Positions 51,489-62,128 of a DNA stretch of 64,000 bases are shown in pieces. Under the pieces are notes generated by a model. The model searched no databases, had not been told where the DNA came from, and saw only the letters and a program-made list of their open reading frames with translations. Numbering within the stretch: position 1 is the first letter of the stretch; every line of letters starts with the position of its first letter. The DNA is taken from NCBI GenBank assembly GCA_001899065.1, contig MKUZ01000024.1:128-64127 (forward strand), read 5' to 3'. The position numbers and the translations under genes are program-made. The stretch is from Devosia sp. 66-22 (GTDB lineage Bacteria > Pseudomonadota > Alphaproteobacteria > Rhizobiales > Devosiaceae).

Positions 51489-52884
51489 GCTGCAGGCTCC
51501 TCACCAGCTGCGATGCCGATCGCTCCTCCAGCACCTGCCGCAGGGCGATCAGCGTGTCGCGTGGGCGGCCGTCAGGCAGGCGCGGCGCGATGTCGCCAAG
51601 CTTTCGGATGAGGGATGCCGGGTCGCCCGCCTGCGGGTTCGTCCTGCCCCTCTCCCTCGGTCCGGCGATATCGCGCAGCGTTAGCGTCCATGCGGCCAAC
51701 TCATAGCCATCGGACGCGAAGGCGGGCGTGTCGAGGCGTGCTGCCTTGCTCTCGCCGAGCACTCCGCCGAGCACGTGCAGCAGTTCTCCTTCGATCTCGC
51801 CCAATGCCGAGGTTGCCTCGTCACCATCGAGCGTTCCCATGTAGTCGCCGCTCATCTCGCCGGCATAGCAGACCGCAGACGCGGACGAGGGTGCTTCCGT
51901 CACTTCCGTCGCTGCCAGGAACTGCTCGGCGTCGGCCATGATCGTTCGCATGCGCGCACCTGCCGGCACGATGTCGCGTATCCGGCCAACGCCGGTGCCG
52001 GCATAGAGTGCCATGGCGCCGAAATCGCCGGTCATCGAGCGCAGCGGCGAGTCGGTGCTGAACAGAAAGATCGGCCGGCCGTCCTCTTCGCCGATGACGA
52101 TCCGCTGGTCCGCATGCGACCCGCCGCGCTGGCCCGCCGTGACCTCGCTCTTGAGCACCCGCACCGGAGCGCCCGGCGGCCAGTTGATGTGGAACGTATC
52201 GGTGAGCACGGTATCGGAGGCATGTGCAGCAAGCAGCCGCCGCTTGTGGTCGTCGTGGGCAAACGCCTCTTCGGTCGCCATCAGTGCCGTGCCCAGCACG
52301 ATCCCCTCGGCGCCCAGCGCCAGTGATGTCAGCAGATCGCCACCGGTCGCGAGGCCGCCGGAGGCGAGCACCGGTATGCTCACCGCCGCGACCGTCGCCG
52401 GCAGCAGCTCATGCAATGGCCGCGTACCGCGCACATGGCCGCCCGCTTCGACTCCCTGGGCGATCAGCATGTCGGCGCCGGCGCGCTCGGCGGCGATGGC
52501 CTCGTCGACCGAGCCGACCTGATAGACCACCGCGATGCCGGCATCGCGGAATCGTGCCACCACGGACGTGTCGATGTCCCAGAACAGCGCCACCACTGGA
52601 ACATGAAGTTCGATGAGCGTCTCGACCTGGCGCTGCAGCAGCGCGCAGTCGGTGGCGGCAGGGATGATGTTGACGCCGAAATTGCCGTAGCCCAGCGCGC
52701 GCAGTGCTTCGACTTCCCGTTCGATCAGCGCCGTGGGCTCGCGGACCATGCCGAGGAATCCGAAGCCGCCGGCGGCGGTGACGGCGGCGACGAGCTCGGA
52801 GCGGGCCACCCCGCCCATGCCGGCCAGTAGTATCGGCAGGTCGCAACCGAGCAGGTCCGTGGCGCGGTTAGTCCTGAGCGCCAT
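51472..52884 (-). CDS. Nitronate monooxygenase-family flavoprotein with a C-terminal extension
   Basis: A 470-residue protein. Residues about 1-350 are an FMN-dependent NMO/2-nitropropane-dioxygenase TIM barrel: PILLAGMGGVARSELVAAVTAAGGFGFLG, the catalytic His in QGVEAGGHVRG, and PVLASGGLATGGDLLTSLALGAEGIVLGTALMATEE. Family proteins of this type are ~320-380 residues; here about 110 extra, mostly helical residues follow (from TLDGDEATSALGEIEGELLHVLGG to the end), with no motif I recognise. The protein may oxidise nitronates or act in another FMN reaction. It precedes the DUF488 gene on the other side (15 bp apart or overlapping by stop/start). Confidence 0.85.
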   Translation of the reverse strand: MALRTNRATDLLGCDLPILLAGMGGVARSELVAAVTAAGGFGFLGMVREPTALIEREVEALRALGYGNFGVNIIPAATDCALLQRQVETLIELHVPVVALFWDIDTSVVARFRDAGIAVVYQVGSVDEAIAAERAGADMLIAQGVEAGGHVRGTRPLHELLPATVAAVSIPVLASGGLATGGDLLTSLALGAEGIVLGTALMATEEAFAHDDHKRRLLAAHASDTVLTDTFHINWPPGAPVRVLKSEVTAGQRGGSHADQRIVIGEEDGRPIFLFSTDSPLRSMTGDFGAMALYAGTGVGRIRDIVPAGARMRTIMADAEQFLAATEVTEAPSSASAVCYAGEMSGDYMGTLDGDEATSALGEIEGELLHVLGGVLGESKAARLDTPAFASDGYELAAWTLTLRDIAGPRERGRTNPQAGDPASLIRKLGDIAPRLPDGRPRDTLIALRQVLEERSASQLVRSLQLSLTS

Positions 52885-53239
52885 GCTTGTTTCCTCTCAG
52901 CAGTTCGAGCAGGACGCGCGCCTGGTTGTGCTCCTCGTCATGCGCGCCATAGAGCAGCGTCATGCGGCCGGTCTTGGCGAGTTCGCGCAACTGGTCGACG
53001 GCGTCGGCATTATCCGCCAGCTCGGCCAGGTAGCGCCTGCGGAACTCCTCCCACCTCTGGGGGTCGTGGCCGAACCATTTGCGCAGCGCGGCGCTCGGCG
53101 CCACGTCCTTGAGCCACACATCTATCGCCGCTTCGCGCTTCGACAGGCCGCGCGGCCAGAGCCGGTCGACCAGCACGCGCTGGCCATCGTCCTTGTCTGG
53201 GGGGAGATAGACGCGCTTGATGACCAGCCTGTCGCTCAT
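52868..53239 (-). CDS. DUF488 family protein
   Basis: A 123-residue protein with the DUF488 marks IKRVYLPPDKDDGQRVLVDRLWPRGLSK and WFGHDPQRWEEFRRRYLAEL plus TLLYGAHDEEHNQARVLLE. The function of the family is unknown; conserved Arg and His residues suggest nucleic acid or anion binding. I use ATG at 53239 with GTGAGG upstream (a GTG at 53251 would add four residues). It lies just behind the Tim44-domain gene and overlaps the NMO gene start by 17 bp. Confidence 0.85.
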   Translation of the reverse strand: MSDRLVIKRVYLPPDKDDGQRVLVDRLWPRGLSKREAAIDVWLKDVAPSAALRKWFGHDPQRWEEFRRRYLAELADNADAVDQLRELAKTGRMTLLYGAHDEEHNQARVLLELLRGNKHGAQD

Positions 53240-53247
53240 GGGGTGCC

Positions 53248-53877
53248 TCACTCATCGGCATCGGTGGCCGCAAGCAGCCAGTGCGACGACGGTCTTCTCA
53301 AGTCACGTTCGAATGTCCAAATCTCGGCGACGTGCACCACGCGATCGCTCTGCCCCTCGATGATGCGGCCGGCCCGATCCCGGGTCACCGACACGAGTTC
53401 GGCCGCGAACCGCACGTCGAGCGTTGCAACGCCCTCCAAGCTTGCCGCAATGACCTCGGCCGCGTCAAATCCGATGAAGGTCAGCGTTTCGGTTTCGCCG
53501 CGACGCTGCCGCGCGGCGATGAAGGCAGCGAAGTCCCGTGCCACCGGCTCGGTCAGAAGGTAGGCAATGCCGTCGAGTTCGCCTTCCGCCACGGAGGACA
53601 CGATCAGCTCATAGGCGCGCCTCGCGCCCTCGAGAAACTCGGGAACGGTTGCGAAGCCGCCCGCCGCTCCGATCCGGGTCAGGACATGGTCGAGCCCGGT
53701 GGATGGCGTGCCGGCCGGCATGAATGGTGCGCCGCCCACCAGCAGGCCAGACATGGCGAGCGACTGGAACGGATCCTGCTCCGTCTCGGGCGGTGGATGT
53801 GCCGCATCGTAGAGCCCCCACCACAGGGCAACGATAAAGATAATGAAGACCAGGTTGAGGAGGTTGAGCACGTCCAT
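53248..53877 (-). CDS. Tim44/TimA domain protein with one membrane anchor
   Basis: A 209-residue protein. Residues 5-22 form a membrane span (NLLNLVFIIFIVALWWGLYD) and residues about 75-205 a Tim44-like domain (FLEGARRAYELIVSSVAEGELDGIAYLLTEPVARDFAAFI ... IWTFERDL). Alphaproteobacterial relatives (TimA) sit at the inner membrane near the Sec or heme/respiratory assembly machinery. It is placed 11 bp behind ctaD, which suggests a link to oxidase biogenesis. Confidence 0.85.
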   Translation of the reverse strand: MDVLNLLNLVFIIFIVALWWGLYDAAHPPPETEQDPFQSLAMSGLLVGGAPFMPAGTPSTGLDHVLTRIGAAGGFATVPEFLEGARRAYELIVSSVAEGELDGIAYLLTEPVARDFAAFIAARQRRGETETLTFIGFDAAEVIAASLEGVATLDVRFAAELVSVTRDRAGRIIEGQSDRVVHVAEIWTFERDLRRPSSHWLLAATDADE

Positions 53878-53888
53878 CTCGCGTCCTC

Positions 53889-55508
53889 CTAGGCTTCGTT
53901 ATGCTCGGCGTCAGTGTCGCCGAAGCGGGGCAGCGTGTCGAAGGTGTGCTCGGGCGGTGGCGACGGCAGCGTCCATTCGAGCGTGGTCGCTCCCTCGCCC
54001 CATGGATTGGCTGGTGCGGCGCGCCTGCGAATGAATGCCTCGGCCACCGTCACCAGGAACAGCACGAAGCCTGCCGTCGAAATGTAGACGCCGATCGACG
54101 AAACGAAGTTCCAGAGCGCGTAGGCATCGGGATAGTCGGCATAGCGCCGCGGCATGCCGGCAAGACCGAGGAAGTGCTGGGGGAAGAAGGCGATGTTGAC
54201 GCCGACGAAGGTGATCCAGAAATGCAGCCGGCCCAGCGTTTCGCTCAGCGCGTAGCCGGTCATCTTGGGGAACCAGTAGTAGAAACCCGCAAAGATCGCG
54301 AAGGCCGATCCCAGCGACAGCACATAATGGAAGTGCGCGATCACGTAGTAGGTGTCGGTCAGCGAGTGGTCGACGCCGGCGCTCGCCAGCACCACGCCGG
54401 TGACGCCGCCGATGGTGAACAGCATGATGAAGCCGGTGGCCCACAGCATCGGCGTCGCGAAGGTGATCGAGCCGCCCCACATCGTGGCAAGCCAGGAGAA
54501 CACCTTCACGCCCGTCGGCACGGCGATCACCATCGAGGCAAACATAAAGTAGGCCTGGACGTTGAGGCCCAGTCCGGCGGTGAACATGTGGTGGGCCCAG
54601 ACCACGAAGCCGATGAGGCCAATGGCGACGATGGCATAGACCATGGCCATGTAGCCGAAGATCGGCTTGCGCGAGAAGGTCGAGATGATGTGGCTGACGA
54701 TCCCGAAGGCCGGCAGGATCATGATGTAGACTTCGGGGTGACCGAAGAACCAGAACAGGTGCTGGTAGAGCAGCGGGTCGCCACCGCCCGACGGCGCAAA
54801 GAACGTCGTTCCGAAATTGCGGTCGGTCAGCACCATGGTGATGGCGCCGGCCAGCACGGGCAGGGAAAACAGCAGCATGAAGGCTGTGACCAGCATGCCC
54901 CAGGCGAACAGCGGCATCCTGTGCAGCGTCATGCCGGGCGCGCGCATGTTGAAGATGGTGGTGATGAAGTTGATGGCGCCCAGGATCGAGCTCGCCCCCG
55001 CGAGATGGACCGAAAGGATGACGAAGTCGACCGCCGGACCAGGCTGGCCGGTGGTCGAGAAGGGCGGGTAGAGCGTCCAGCCGCCGCTATGGCCGTTCGA
55101 GCCCGGCGGTCCCTCGACGAACAGCGAGATCAGAAACAGTCCGAAGGCGGCGACGAGCAGCCAGAACGACACGTTGTTCATGCGCGGGAAGGCCATGTCC
55201 GGCGCGCCGATCAGAATGGGCACGAACCAGTTGCCGAAGCCGCCGATCAGCGCCGGCATCAGCACGAAAAAGATCATCACCAGCCCGTGGGCCGACACCA
55301 CGGCGTTGTAGAGGTCGGTGTTGTGGAACAGTTGCAGTCCGGGCTGCTGCAGCTCGAGGCGGATCAGGAACGACAATCCAGTGCCCAGCACGCCTGCCAC
55401 GATCGAGAAGGCCAGATAGAGCGTGCCAATGTCCTTGTGGTTGGTCGACCACAGCCAGCGCCTCGCCAGTCCGGTGCGCGACGATGGGGCAGGGACCGGG
55501 GCTTCCAT
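53889..55508 (-). CDS. ctaD: Cytochrome c oxidase subunit I (aa3 type)
   Basis: A 539-residue heme-copper oxidase subunit I with twelve spans. Heme and copper ligands are all visible: His in [12 protein letters not shown] (heme a), His and the cross-linked Tyr in [11 protein letters not shown] (CuB, with the Glu of the D pathway), HH in [10 protein letters not shown] (CuB), and both His in [12 protein letters not shown] (heme a3 and a). The K-pathway Lys is in [20 protein letters not shown] at 55508 has GGAG six bases upstream. No ctaC, ctaE or ctaB/ctaG gene lies beside it, so this is a stand-alone subunit I gene, which must use subunits from elsewhere. Confidence 0.95.
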   Translation of the reverse strand: MEAPVPAPSSRTGLARRWLWSTNHKDIGTLYLAFSIVAGVLGTGLSFLIRLELQQPGLQLFHNTDLYNAVVSAHGLVMIFFVLMPALIGGFGNWFVPILIGAPDMAFPRMNNVSFWLLVAAFGLFLISLFVEGPPGSNGHSGGWTLYPPFSTTGQPGPAVDFVILSVHLAGASSILGAINFITTIFNMRAPGMTLHRMPLFAWGMLVTAFMLLFSLPVLAGAITMVLTDRNFGTTFFAPSGGGDPLLYQHLFWFFGHPEVYIMILPAFGIVSHIISTFSRKPIFGYMAMVYAIVAIGLIGFVVWAHHMFTAGLGLNVQAYFMFASMVIAVPTGVKVFSWLATMWGGSITFATPMLWATGFIMLFTIGGVTGVVLASAGVDHSLTDTYYVIAHFHYVLSLGSAFAIFAGFYYWFPKMTGYALSETLGRLHFWITFVGVNIAFFPQHFLGLAGMPRRYADYPDAYALWNFVSSIGVYISTAGFVLFLVTVAEAFIRRRAAPANPWGEGATTLEWTLPSPPPEHTFDTLPRFGDTDAEHNEA

Positions 55509-55746
55509 TTTCTTCTCCGACAACGCCAGGCGGAGGCGCTGGATCGGCGAAACTCGCGGACCGGAGCGTCTCTACGCTCGCTTCAGAGGCTAGGAAGCCT
55601 GGTACGTACAGACAAGCGAATTTAATTCGTCGTTGTCATCAGAACTGTTGGTGTAAAAATCCACCATGGGAGAGCACGCTGCTCAATTCCCCTGCCGGGC
55701 CCGTTGGGCTATGCGTCACCCTTCGACCAACGCCCAAGCCCGACAT

Positions 55747-56244
55747 ATGACCCAGATTTCGCCTGTCACCCAGTTCACCGACGCGCTCGCTACGTATCGT
55801 TCCGAACGCGACGTGGGCCTCGCCCTTCACCGGCTCGCCGAGGCGACAGTGGGAGTGAAGCTCTTCACCATGACGGCGGACAATCCGGCTGGCGGCTATG
55901 TCCGGCGCGTCTATTCGAGCGACGAAACGGCCTATCCGGTCCTCGGCACCAAGCCGATCGTCTTCGACGACACCTATCGCAAGATGACCGAGGAGCGGTT
56001 CGTCTACGTCGCCAATTCGATCGAGGCGATGCGCGGCGATTTCCCCGACCTCGATTTCATCGTCTCGCTGGGCTGCGGTTCGGCCATCAACATGCCCATC
56101 GTAGCGGGCGGCGAAATGCTGGGCAGCGTCAATCTGCTGCACCAGGAGGGCTGGTACACGCCCGACCGCGTCGAGGCCGTCAAACTTCTGGTCGCCCCGG
56201 CGATCGCCTGCTTCCTCATCCTGCGCAGCCGCTTCACCATCTAG
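55747..56244 (+). CDS. GAF domain protein
   Basis: A 165-residue protein that is essentially a single GAF domain: GLALHRLAEATVGVKLFTMTA, VYSSDETAYPVLGTKPI, SLGCGSAINMPIVAGGEMLGSVNLLHQEGWYT. No output domain or free-methionine-sulfoxide reductase Cys pattern is evident. ATG at 55747 opens at the right place; an upstream in-frame ATG gives an unlikely N-terminus. It lies divergent from ctaD and 89 bp before the Opp-type operon; no functional link is visible. Confidence 0.75.
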   Translation: MTQISPVTQFTDALATYRSERDVGLALHRLAEATVGVKLFTMTADNPAGGYVRRVYSSDETAYPVLGTKPIVFDDTYRKMTEERFVYVANSIEAMRGDFPDLDFIVSLGCGSAINMPIVAGGEMLGSVNLLHQEGWYTPDRVEAVKLLVAPAIACFLILRSRFTI

Positions 56245-56333
56245 CGGTTGCGTCCGCGCGGCCAAGATGCTCAGATGCCCACAATTATAGTGGGACTAAA
56301 GTTGAGCGTTTCGGGCCAAGCGGGGCAGCCCAG

Positions 56334-57260
56334 ATGACCGGCTATGTGATGCAGCGGCTGGTGCTGATGCTGGTGACGCTGCTCGCCATCATCACTCTGA
56401 CGTTTTTCCTGATGCACGCCGTGCCGGGGGGGCCGTTTGTCTCCGACAAGATGATGGCGCCGGAGATTCAGGCGGCGATCAATGCCAAGTACCACCTCGA
56501 TGATCCGGTCTGGCTGCAGTATCTCAACTATCTCAAGGGTATAGCGAGCTTCGACCTCGGGCCGTCGTTCAAATATGCCGGCATGAGCGTCAATGAGATC
56601 ATAGCGGAAGGCCTGCCAACGACGCTGAAAGTCGGCGTCCTGGCGCTCATTTGCGTCGTTTCGCTCGGCGTGCCGCTCGGCATCGTCGCCGCCCTCAACC
56701 GCAACCGCTGGCCCGATACTCTGGTGATGGTGGTGGCGACCATCGGGGTTGCCGTCCCCTCCTACGTCATCGCCACCGTCGCGCTCTATCTGTTCGCGCT
56801 GCGGCTGGGCTGGGTGCCGACCTTCGGGCTCGACGACTGGCGCGGCTATTTCCTGCCGGTCTTTGCGCTTTCGGGCTTCTGGATTTCCTTCATCGCCCGC
56901 CTCGCGCGCTCGAGCCTGCTCGAGACGCTGCAGCAGGACTACATGATCACCGCCAAGGCAAAGGGGCTGAAGCCGGGCCAGATCCTGTTCAAGCACGGGC
57001 TGCGCAACTCGCTGATTCCGGTGGTCACGGTGCTCGGGCCGGTGGTCGCCAACCTCATCACCGGCTCTTTCGTCATCGAGCAGATCTTCGCGCTGCCCGG
57101 CATCGGCCGGCATTTCGTGCTGTCGATCACCAACCGCGACTACACCGCCATTATGGGCATCACGATCTTCTACGCCGCGGTGCTGATGGTGATGATCTTC
57201 ATCGTCGACATGCTCTATCTCGTGCTCGATCCGCGCATCAAATATCGCGAGGCGCGATGA
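56334..57260 (+). CDS. Opp/Dpp-type ABC permease (OppB-like)
   Basis: A 308-residue permease opening with YVMQRLVLMLVTLLAIITLTFFLMHAVPGGPF, the OppB N-terminal pattern. The EAA-type loop reads ARSSLLETLQQDYMITAKAKGLKPGQILFKHGLRNSLIP and the tail is IVDMLYLVLDPRIKYREAR. It is first in a tight five-gene operon (B, C, D, F, A) with 4-bp overlaps. A short hairpin (CCCAC/GTGGG, 56278-56294) lies 40 bp upstream. Confidence 0.92.
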   Translation: MTGYVMQRLVLMLVTLLAIITLTFFLMHAVPGGPFVSDKMMAPEIQAAINAKYHLDDPVWLQYLNYLKGIASFDLGPSFKYAGMSVNEIIAEGLPTTLKVGVLALICVVSLGVPLGIVAALNRNRWPDTLVMVVATIGVAVPSYVIATVALYLFALRLGWVPTFGLDDWRGYFLPVFALSGFWISFIARLARSSLLETLQQDYMITAKAKGLKPGQILFKHGLRNSLIPVVTVLGPVVANLITGSFVIEQIFALPGIGRHFVLSITNRDYTAIMGITIFYAAVLMVMIFIVDMLYLVLDPRIKYREAR

Positions 57261-58425
57261 CCGATAGTCCCGTCGCGCCGCAGATGTGGGAGCCGGCCGC
57301 CCGGGTTGCCGGCGCCGCCGAACAGATCGCCGCGCCCAGCCTCACCTACTGGCAGGACGTCCGGCAGCGCCTGTGGCGCAACCGCACTGCCATGGCGGGC
57401 CTCGTCTTCATCATCCTCCTGGTGATCGCGGCGATCTTCGGGCCGATGGTGTCGCCGCACACCTATTACGATCAGGACCTGAAGCTCGCCAACATCCCGC
57501 CGGCGTTCCAGCTCTACGAGGTGACCGACGGCAGCGGCGAGACCACGCGGTTCTTCTTCAATTCGGGCAATCTCAATATCTATGAGGTCACCGATGACGG
57601 CCGTATCGCCGGCCTCATCCGCGGCAAGAAAGACCTCATCAAGAAGCAGACGCTGTTCACCTTCGGCGACGTGGAGGTGACGCTGCACACGCCGACCCAG
57701 ACGTTGACGCGCGGCGACGGCGTCGTGCTCGCGCCGGGCCAGTGGCAATGGAACATGAGCAATGTGTTCGGCACCGACCAGCTCGGGCGCGATGTGCTGG
57801 CGCGCCAGCTCTATGGCGCGCGCATCTCGCTCACCGTCGCCTTCGTCGCAACGCTGGTGAACTTCTTCATCGGCGTCTTCTATGGCGGTATCTCGGGCTA
57901 TCTCGGCGGCCGCATCGATACGCTGATGATGCGCATCGTCGAAGTGATCGCGACCATTCCGCTGACGCTCTACGTCATCCTCATCATGGTGGTGTTCAAC
58001 TCGGGCTTCTTCTCGGTGATCATCGCCATCGGTTCGGTCTACTGGGTCGACATGGCGCGCATCGTGCGCGGCCAGATTCTCACGCTCAAGCAGCAGGACT
58101 ATGTCGCGGCGGCGCGCACCATGGGGGCCTCCACCGGCCGCATCCTGACGCGGCACCTGCTTCCCAATTCGATCGGACCGATCCTCGTGGCCCTGACCAT
58201 GCTGATCCCGAGTGCCATCTTTATCGAGAGCTTCATGAGCTTCATCGGGCTGGGCGTCACGCCGCCCGAGGCGAGCTGGGGTACGCTGACCTCGGAGGCC
58301 GTCGAGACGCTGCGCGCCTATCCGTACCAGATGTTCTTCCCCGCTGCCGCCATCAGCCTCACCATGTTCGCCTTCAACTTCCTCGGCGATGGCCTGCGCG
58401 ATGCGCTCGATCCGAGGCTGCGCAC

Positions 58426-58429
<4 letters not shown>
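57257..58429 (+). CDS. Opp/Dpp-type ABC permease (OppC-like) with periplasmic insertion
   Basis: A 390-residue permease. After the first span (AMAGLVFIILLVIAAIFGPMV) there is a ~95-residue insertion (about 75-170, IPPAFQLYEVTDGSGETTRFF ... GDGVVLAPG) before FGTDQLGRDVLARQLYGARISL. This makes it longer than classical OppC (~300 residues); the broken permease at 17623 has a similar insertion. The EAA-type loop is KQQDYVAAARTMGASTGRILTRHLLPN. ATGA overlaps on both sides. Confidence 0.92.
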
Positions 58430-59435
<1,006 letters not shown>

Positions 59436-59439
<4 letters not shown>

Positions 59440-60437
59440 GCGACACGCCGCTGATCGAGCTCCGCAACCTGGTCAAGCACTTCACGCTCTCGAACGGCCT
59501 GTTCGGGCGCAACAAGGTCGTGCTCAAGGCGGTGGACGGCGTCGACCTGCTCATCAGGCGCGGCGAGACCCTGGGCCTTGTCGGCGAAAGCGGCTGCGGC
59601 AAGTCGACCCTGGCGCGCACGCTCATCCGCCTGTTCCAGCCGACTTCGGGGCAGATGCTGTTCGATGGCGTCGACATCGCCGAGATGGGTGAGCATGCAC
59701 TGGCGCCCTACCGGCGGCGCATGCAGATGATCTTCCAGGACCCCTATGCCTCGCTCAACGGCCGCATGACCGTGCGCGCGCTCATCGCCGAGCCGCTCGA
59801 GATTGCCGGCATCGGCGACGAGGCCTCGCGCCGTGTCCGCGTCGACCAGTTGCTTGATACCGTCGGGCTCAATCCCGATCACGCCACGCGCTTCCCGCAC
59901 GAATTCTCCGGCGGCCAGCGACAGCGTATCGGCATCGCGCGGGCCATCGCGCTCAATCCGGACCTCGTGATCTGCGATGAGCCGATCTCGGCGCTCGACG
60001 TGTCGATCCAGGCGCAGGTCGTCAACATGCTCGAGGACCTGCAGGCCGAGCTCGGCCTCACCTATCTGTTCATCACCCACGATCTGTCGATGGTGCGGCA
60101 CATCTCGAACCGCATCGGCGTGATGTATCTGGGCAAGATCGTCGAGATCGCACCCAACGACGCGCTCTACAAGGCGCCCGCGCATCCCTACACCCAGGCG
60201 CTGCTCGCCTCGATCCCGGTCGCCGATCCGGAGGCACGGCGCGACAGCGCACCGATGCGCGGCGAGGTGCCGACGCCCATCGATATCCCCTCGGGCTGCC
60301 GTTTCCGGACGCGCTGCCCGTTCGCGACCGACCTCTGTGCTTCCGTCGAGCCACCCCTCAGGGAACTCGATGGCGGCCACTTCGCCGCCTGCCACTACGC
60401 CGAGAAGGTGATGGGCAGGCAGATGGAGGCAGCATGA
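59436..60437 (+). CDS. Opp/Dpp-type ABC ATPase (OppF-like)
   Basis: A 333-residue ATPase with [39 protein letters not shown] and the tail [14 protein letters not shown]. It overlaps OppD-like by 4 bp. In contrast to the clusters at 18.8 and 32 kb, the two ATPases are separate proteins here. Confidence 0.93.
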
Positions 60438-60502
60438 TGTGTCATGCTGCCAGGGAGTCCACCGGACCGGGAACACGGTCCAGATTCAACAGGAGAGACG
60501 TC

Positions 60503-62092
60503 ATGCTGAAGAAAGCGATGCTGCCCGTGATGGCGGCACTGCTGCTCGCCTCGACCAGCCCGGTGTGGGCCGCCGGCGAGCTGACCTATGTGGTCAACAA
60601 TGAATCCGCAAAATACGATCCCGGTACAACCGCCGAGACTTTCGCCACGCCGATCATCGGCAATGCCTTCGAAGGCCTGGTGAAGTACGCCTCGGACGGC
60701 GCGATCGTGCCGGCGCTGGCCGAAAGCTGGACCATCAGCGAGGATGGCCTCACCTACACCTTCGAGATCCGCGCCGATGCCAAATGGTCGGACGGCAAGC
60801 CGGTGACGGCAGGCGATTTCGTCTATGCCTGGAAGCGCGTCCTGACTCCGGCCTCGGGTGCGATGAATGCGCCCATGCTCTATTCGATCGCCGGCGCCGA
60901 AGAGTACTTCGCCGACCAGAGCAAGGACAATGTCGCCCTCAGTGCCACCGACGACAAGACGCTGACGTTCACGCTCAAGCAGCGTGTCCCCTACATGATG
61001 CAGCTCCTGGGCTTCTCGACCTTCTACCCGGTGCGCGAGGACATCGTGTCGGCCGATCCGGAAGGCTGGACCACCAAGCCCGAGACCTACATCGGCACCG
61101 GTCCGTTCAAGGTCACGGCGATGAACTTCGGCGAGTCCGTCGTGCTCGAAAAGAACCCCGAGTACTACAACGCCGCCAATGTGAGCCTCGACAAGCTCAC
61201 CTTCCGCCTGATCCCCGATCCGGCCACCGCGCTCGCCGCCTACGAAGCGGGCGACGTCGACGGCATCGAATCGGTCCCGGCGCCGGAAATCCCGCGTCTC
61301 TCCTCGGAAGAGAACAACGGCTTCCTCGTCGTGCCGGCGCTCGGCACCACCTATGCCTTCTTCAACCCGGCGCAGAAGCCGCTCGACGACGTCCGCGTCC
61401 GCAAGGCGCTGTCGATGGCGATCGACCGCGAGGAAATCGTCGAGTTCGTGCTGCAGTCGGCCGACCAGCCGGCGCTGGGCCTCGTGCCGCCCGGCATGAG
61501 CGTTGCCGGTGAAGACTTCACCCAGGGTCGCGACACCTTCGGTCTCGCTCCCACGGCCGAAGTCGATGCCGCCAAGGCGCTGCTCGCCGAAGCGGGCTAC
61601 CCCGACGGTGCCGGCTTCCCCGACACGGTGTTTGTGACCTACTCGTCGCCGCCGATCGAGAAGCTGCTCGAAGCCATCCAGCAGATGTGGAAGAAGAACC
61701 TCAACATCGACGTCAAGATCCAGGCGTCGGAGTGGCAGGTCTACTACCCCGAAGTGCAGAAGGTGCAGTACCAGATCGCGCAGATGGGCTGGGGCGCCGA
61801 CTATCCGCACCCCATGACCTTCCTCGACAACTTCGTCACCGGCAGCCCGAACAACCTCGCGGGCTGGTCGAATGCCGACTACGACGCGCTGATCGCCGAC
61901 GCCAAGGCGACCAACGACGAGAAGGTCTCGCTCGACGACATGCGCAAGGCCGAGGCGATCATCATGAACGAGATGATCATCCTGCCGCAGTACCACCGCA
62001 ACCAGTACATGATGATGAAGCCCTATGTGTCGGGCTTCTGGCGCTCGCCGCTCAACGTCCCGTACTTCGACGCGGTCACGATCAGCAAGTAA
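60503..62092 (+). CDS. Peptide-type ABC periplasmic binding protein (OppA-like)
   Basis: A 529-residue family-5 binding protein. Signal peptide LKKAMLPVMAALLLASTSPVWAAG; mature part with KYDPGTTAETFATPIIGNAFEGLVKY, IRADAKWSDGKPVTAGDFVYAWKRVLTPASG (an OppA-type pattern), VRKALSMAIDREEIVEFVLQ and MGWGADYPHPMTFLDNFVTGS. ATG at 60503 with AGGAGAG in front is preferred to the upstream ATG at 60434, which precedes a non-hydrophobic stretch. Oligopeptides are the likely ligand. Confidence 0.92.
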   Translation: MLKKAMLPVMAALLLASTSPVWAAGELTYVVNNESAKYDPGTTAETFATPIIGNAFEGLVKYASDGAIVPALAESWTISEDGLTYTFEIRADAKWSDGKPVTAGDFVYAWKRVLTPASGAMNAPMLYSIAGAEEYFADQSKDNVALSATDDKTLTFTLKQRVPYMMQLLGFSTFYPVREDIVSADPEGWTTKPETYIGTGPFKVTAMNFGESVVLEKNPEYYNAANVSLDKLTFRLIPDPATALAAYEAGDVDGIESVPAPEIPRLSSEENNGFLVVPALGTTYAFFNPAQKPLDDVRVRKALSMAIDREEIVEFVLQSADQPALGLVPPGMSVAGEDFTQGRDTFGLAPTAEVDAAKALLAEAGYPDGAGFPDTVFVTYSSPPIEKLLEAIQQMWKKNLNIDVKIQASEWQVYYPEVQKVQYQIAQMGWGADYPHPMTFLDNFVTGSPNNLAGWSNADYDALIADAKATNDEKVSLDDMRKAEAIIMNEMIILPQYHRNQYMMMKPYVSGFWRSPLNVPYFDAVTISK

Positions 62093-62100
62093 TCGAACAG

Positions 62101-62128
62101 GAAGGGGGCCGGACCACCGGCCTCCTTC
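62101..62128. terminator. Hairpin between convergent OppA-like and HAD genes
   Basis: A 12-bp stem (62101-62112 with 62117-62128, one G-T pair) and a 4-nt loop lies between the OppA-like stop codon and the HAD gene, overlapping the HAD stop codon. It can end transcription from both sides. Confidence 0.65.

Noticed and set aside
53901-55625. A 574-codon plus-strand open frame opposite ctaD
   Set aside because: It is the antisense of ctaD, rich in Arg, Gly, His and Glu with no recognisable motif, as expected from GC-rich mirror frames.
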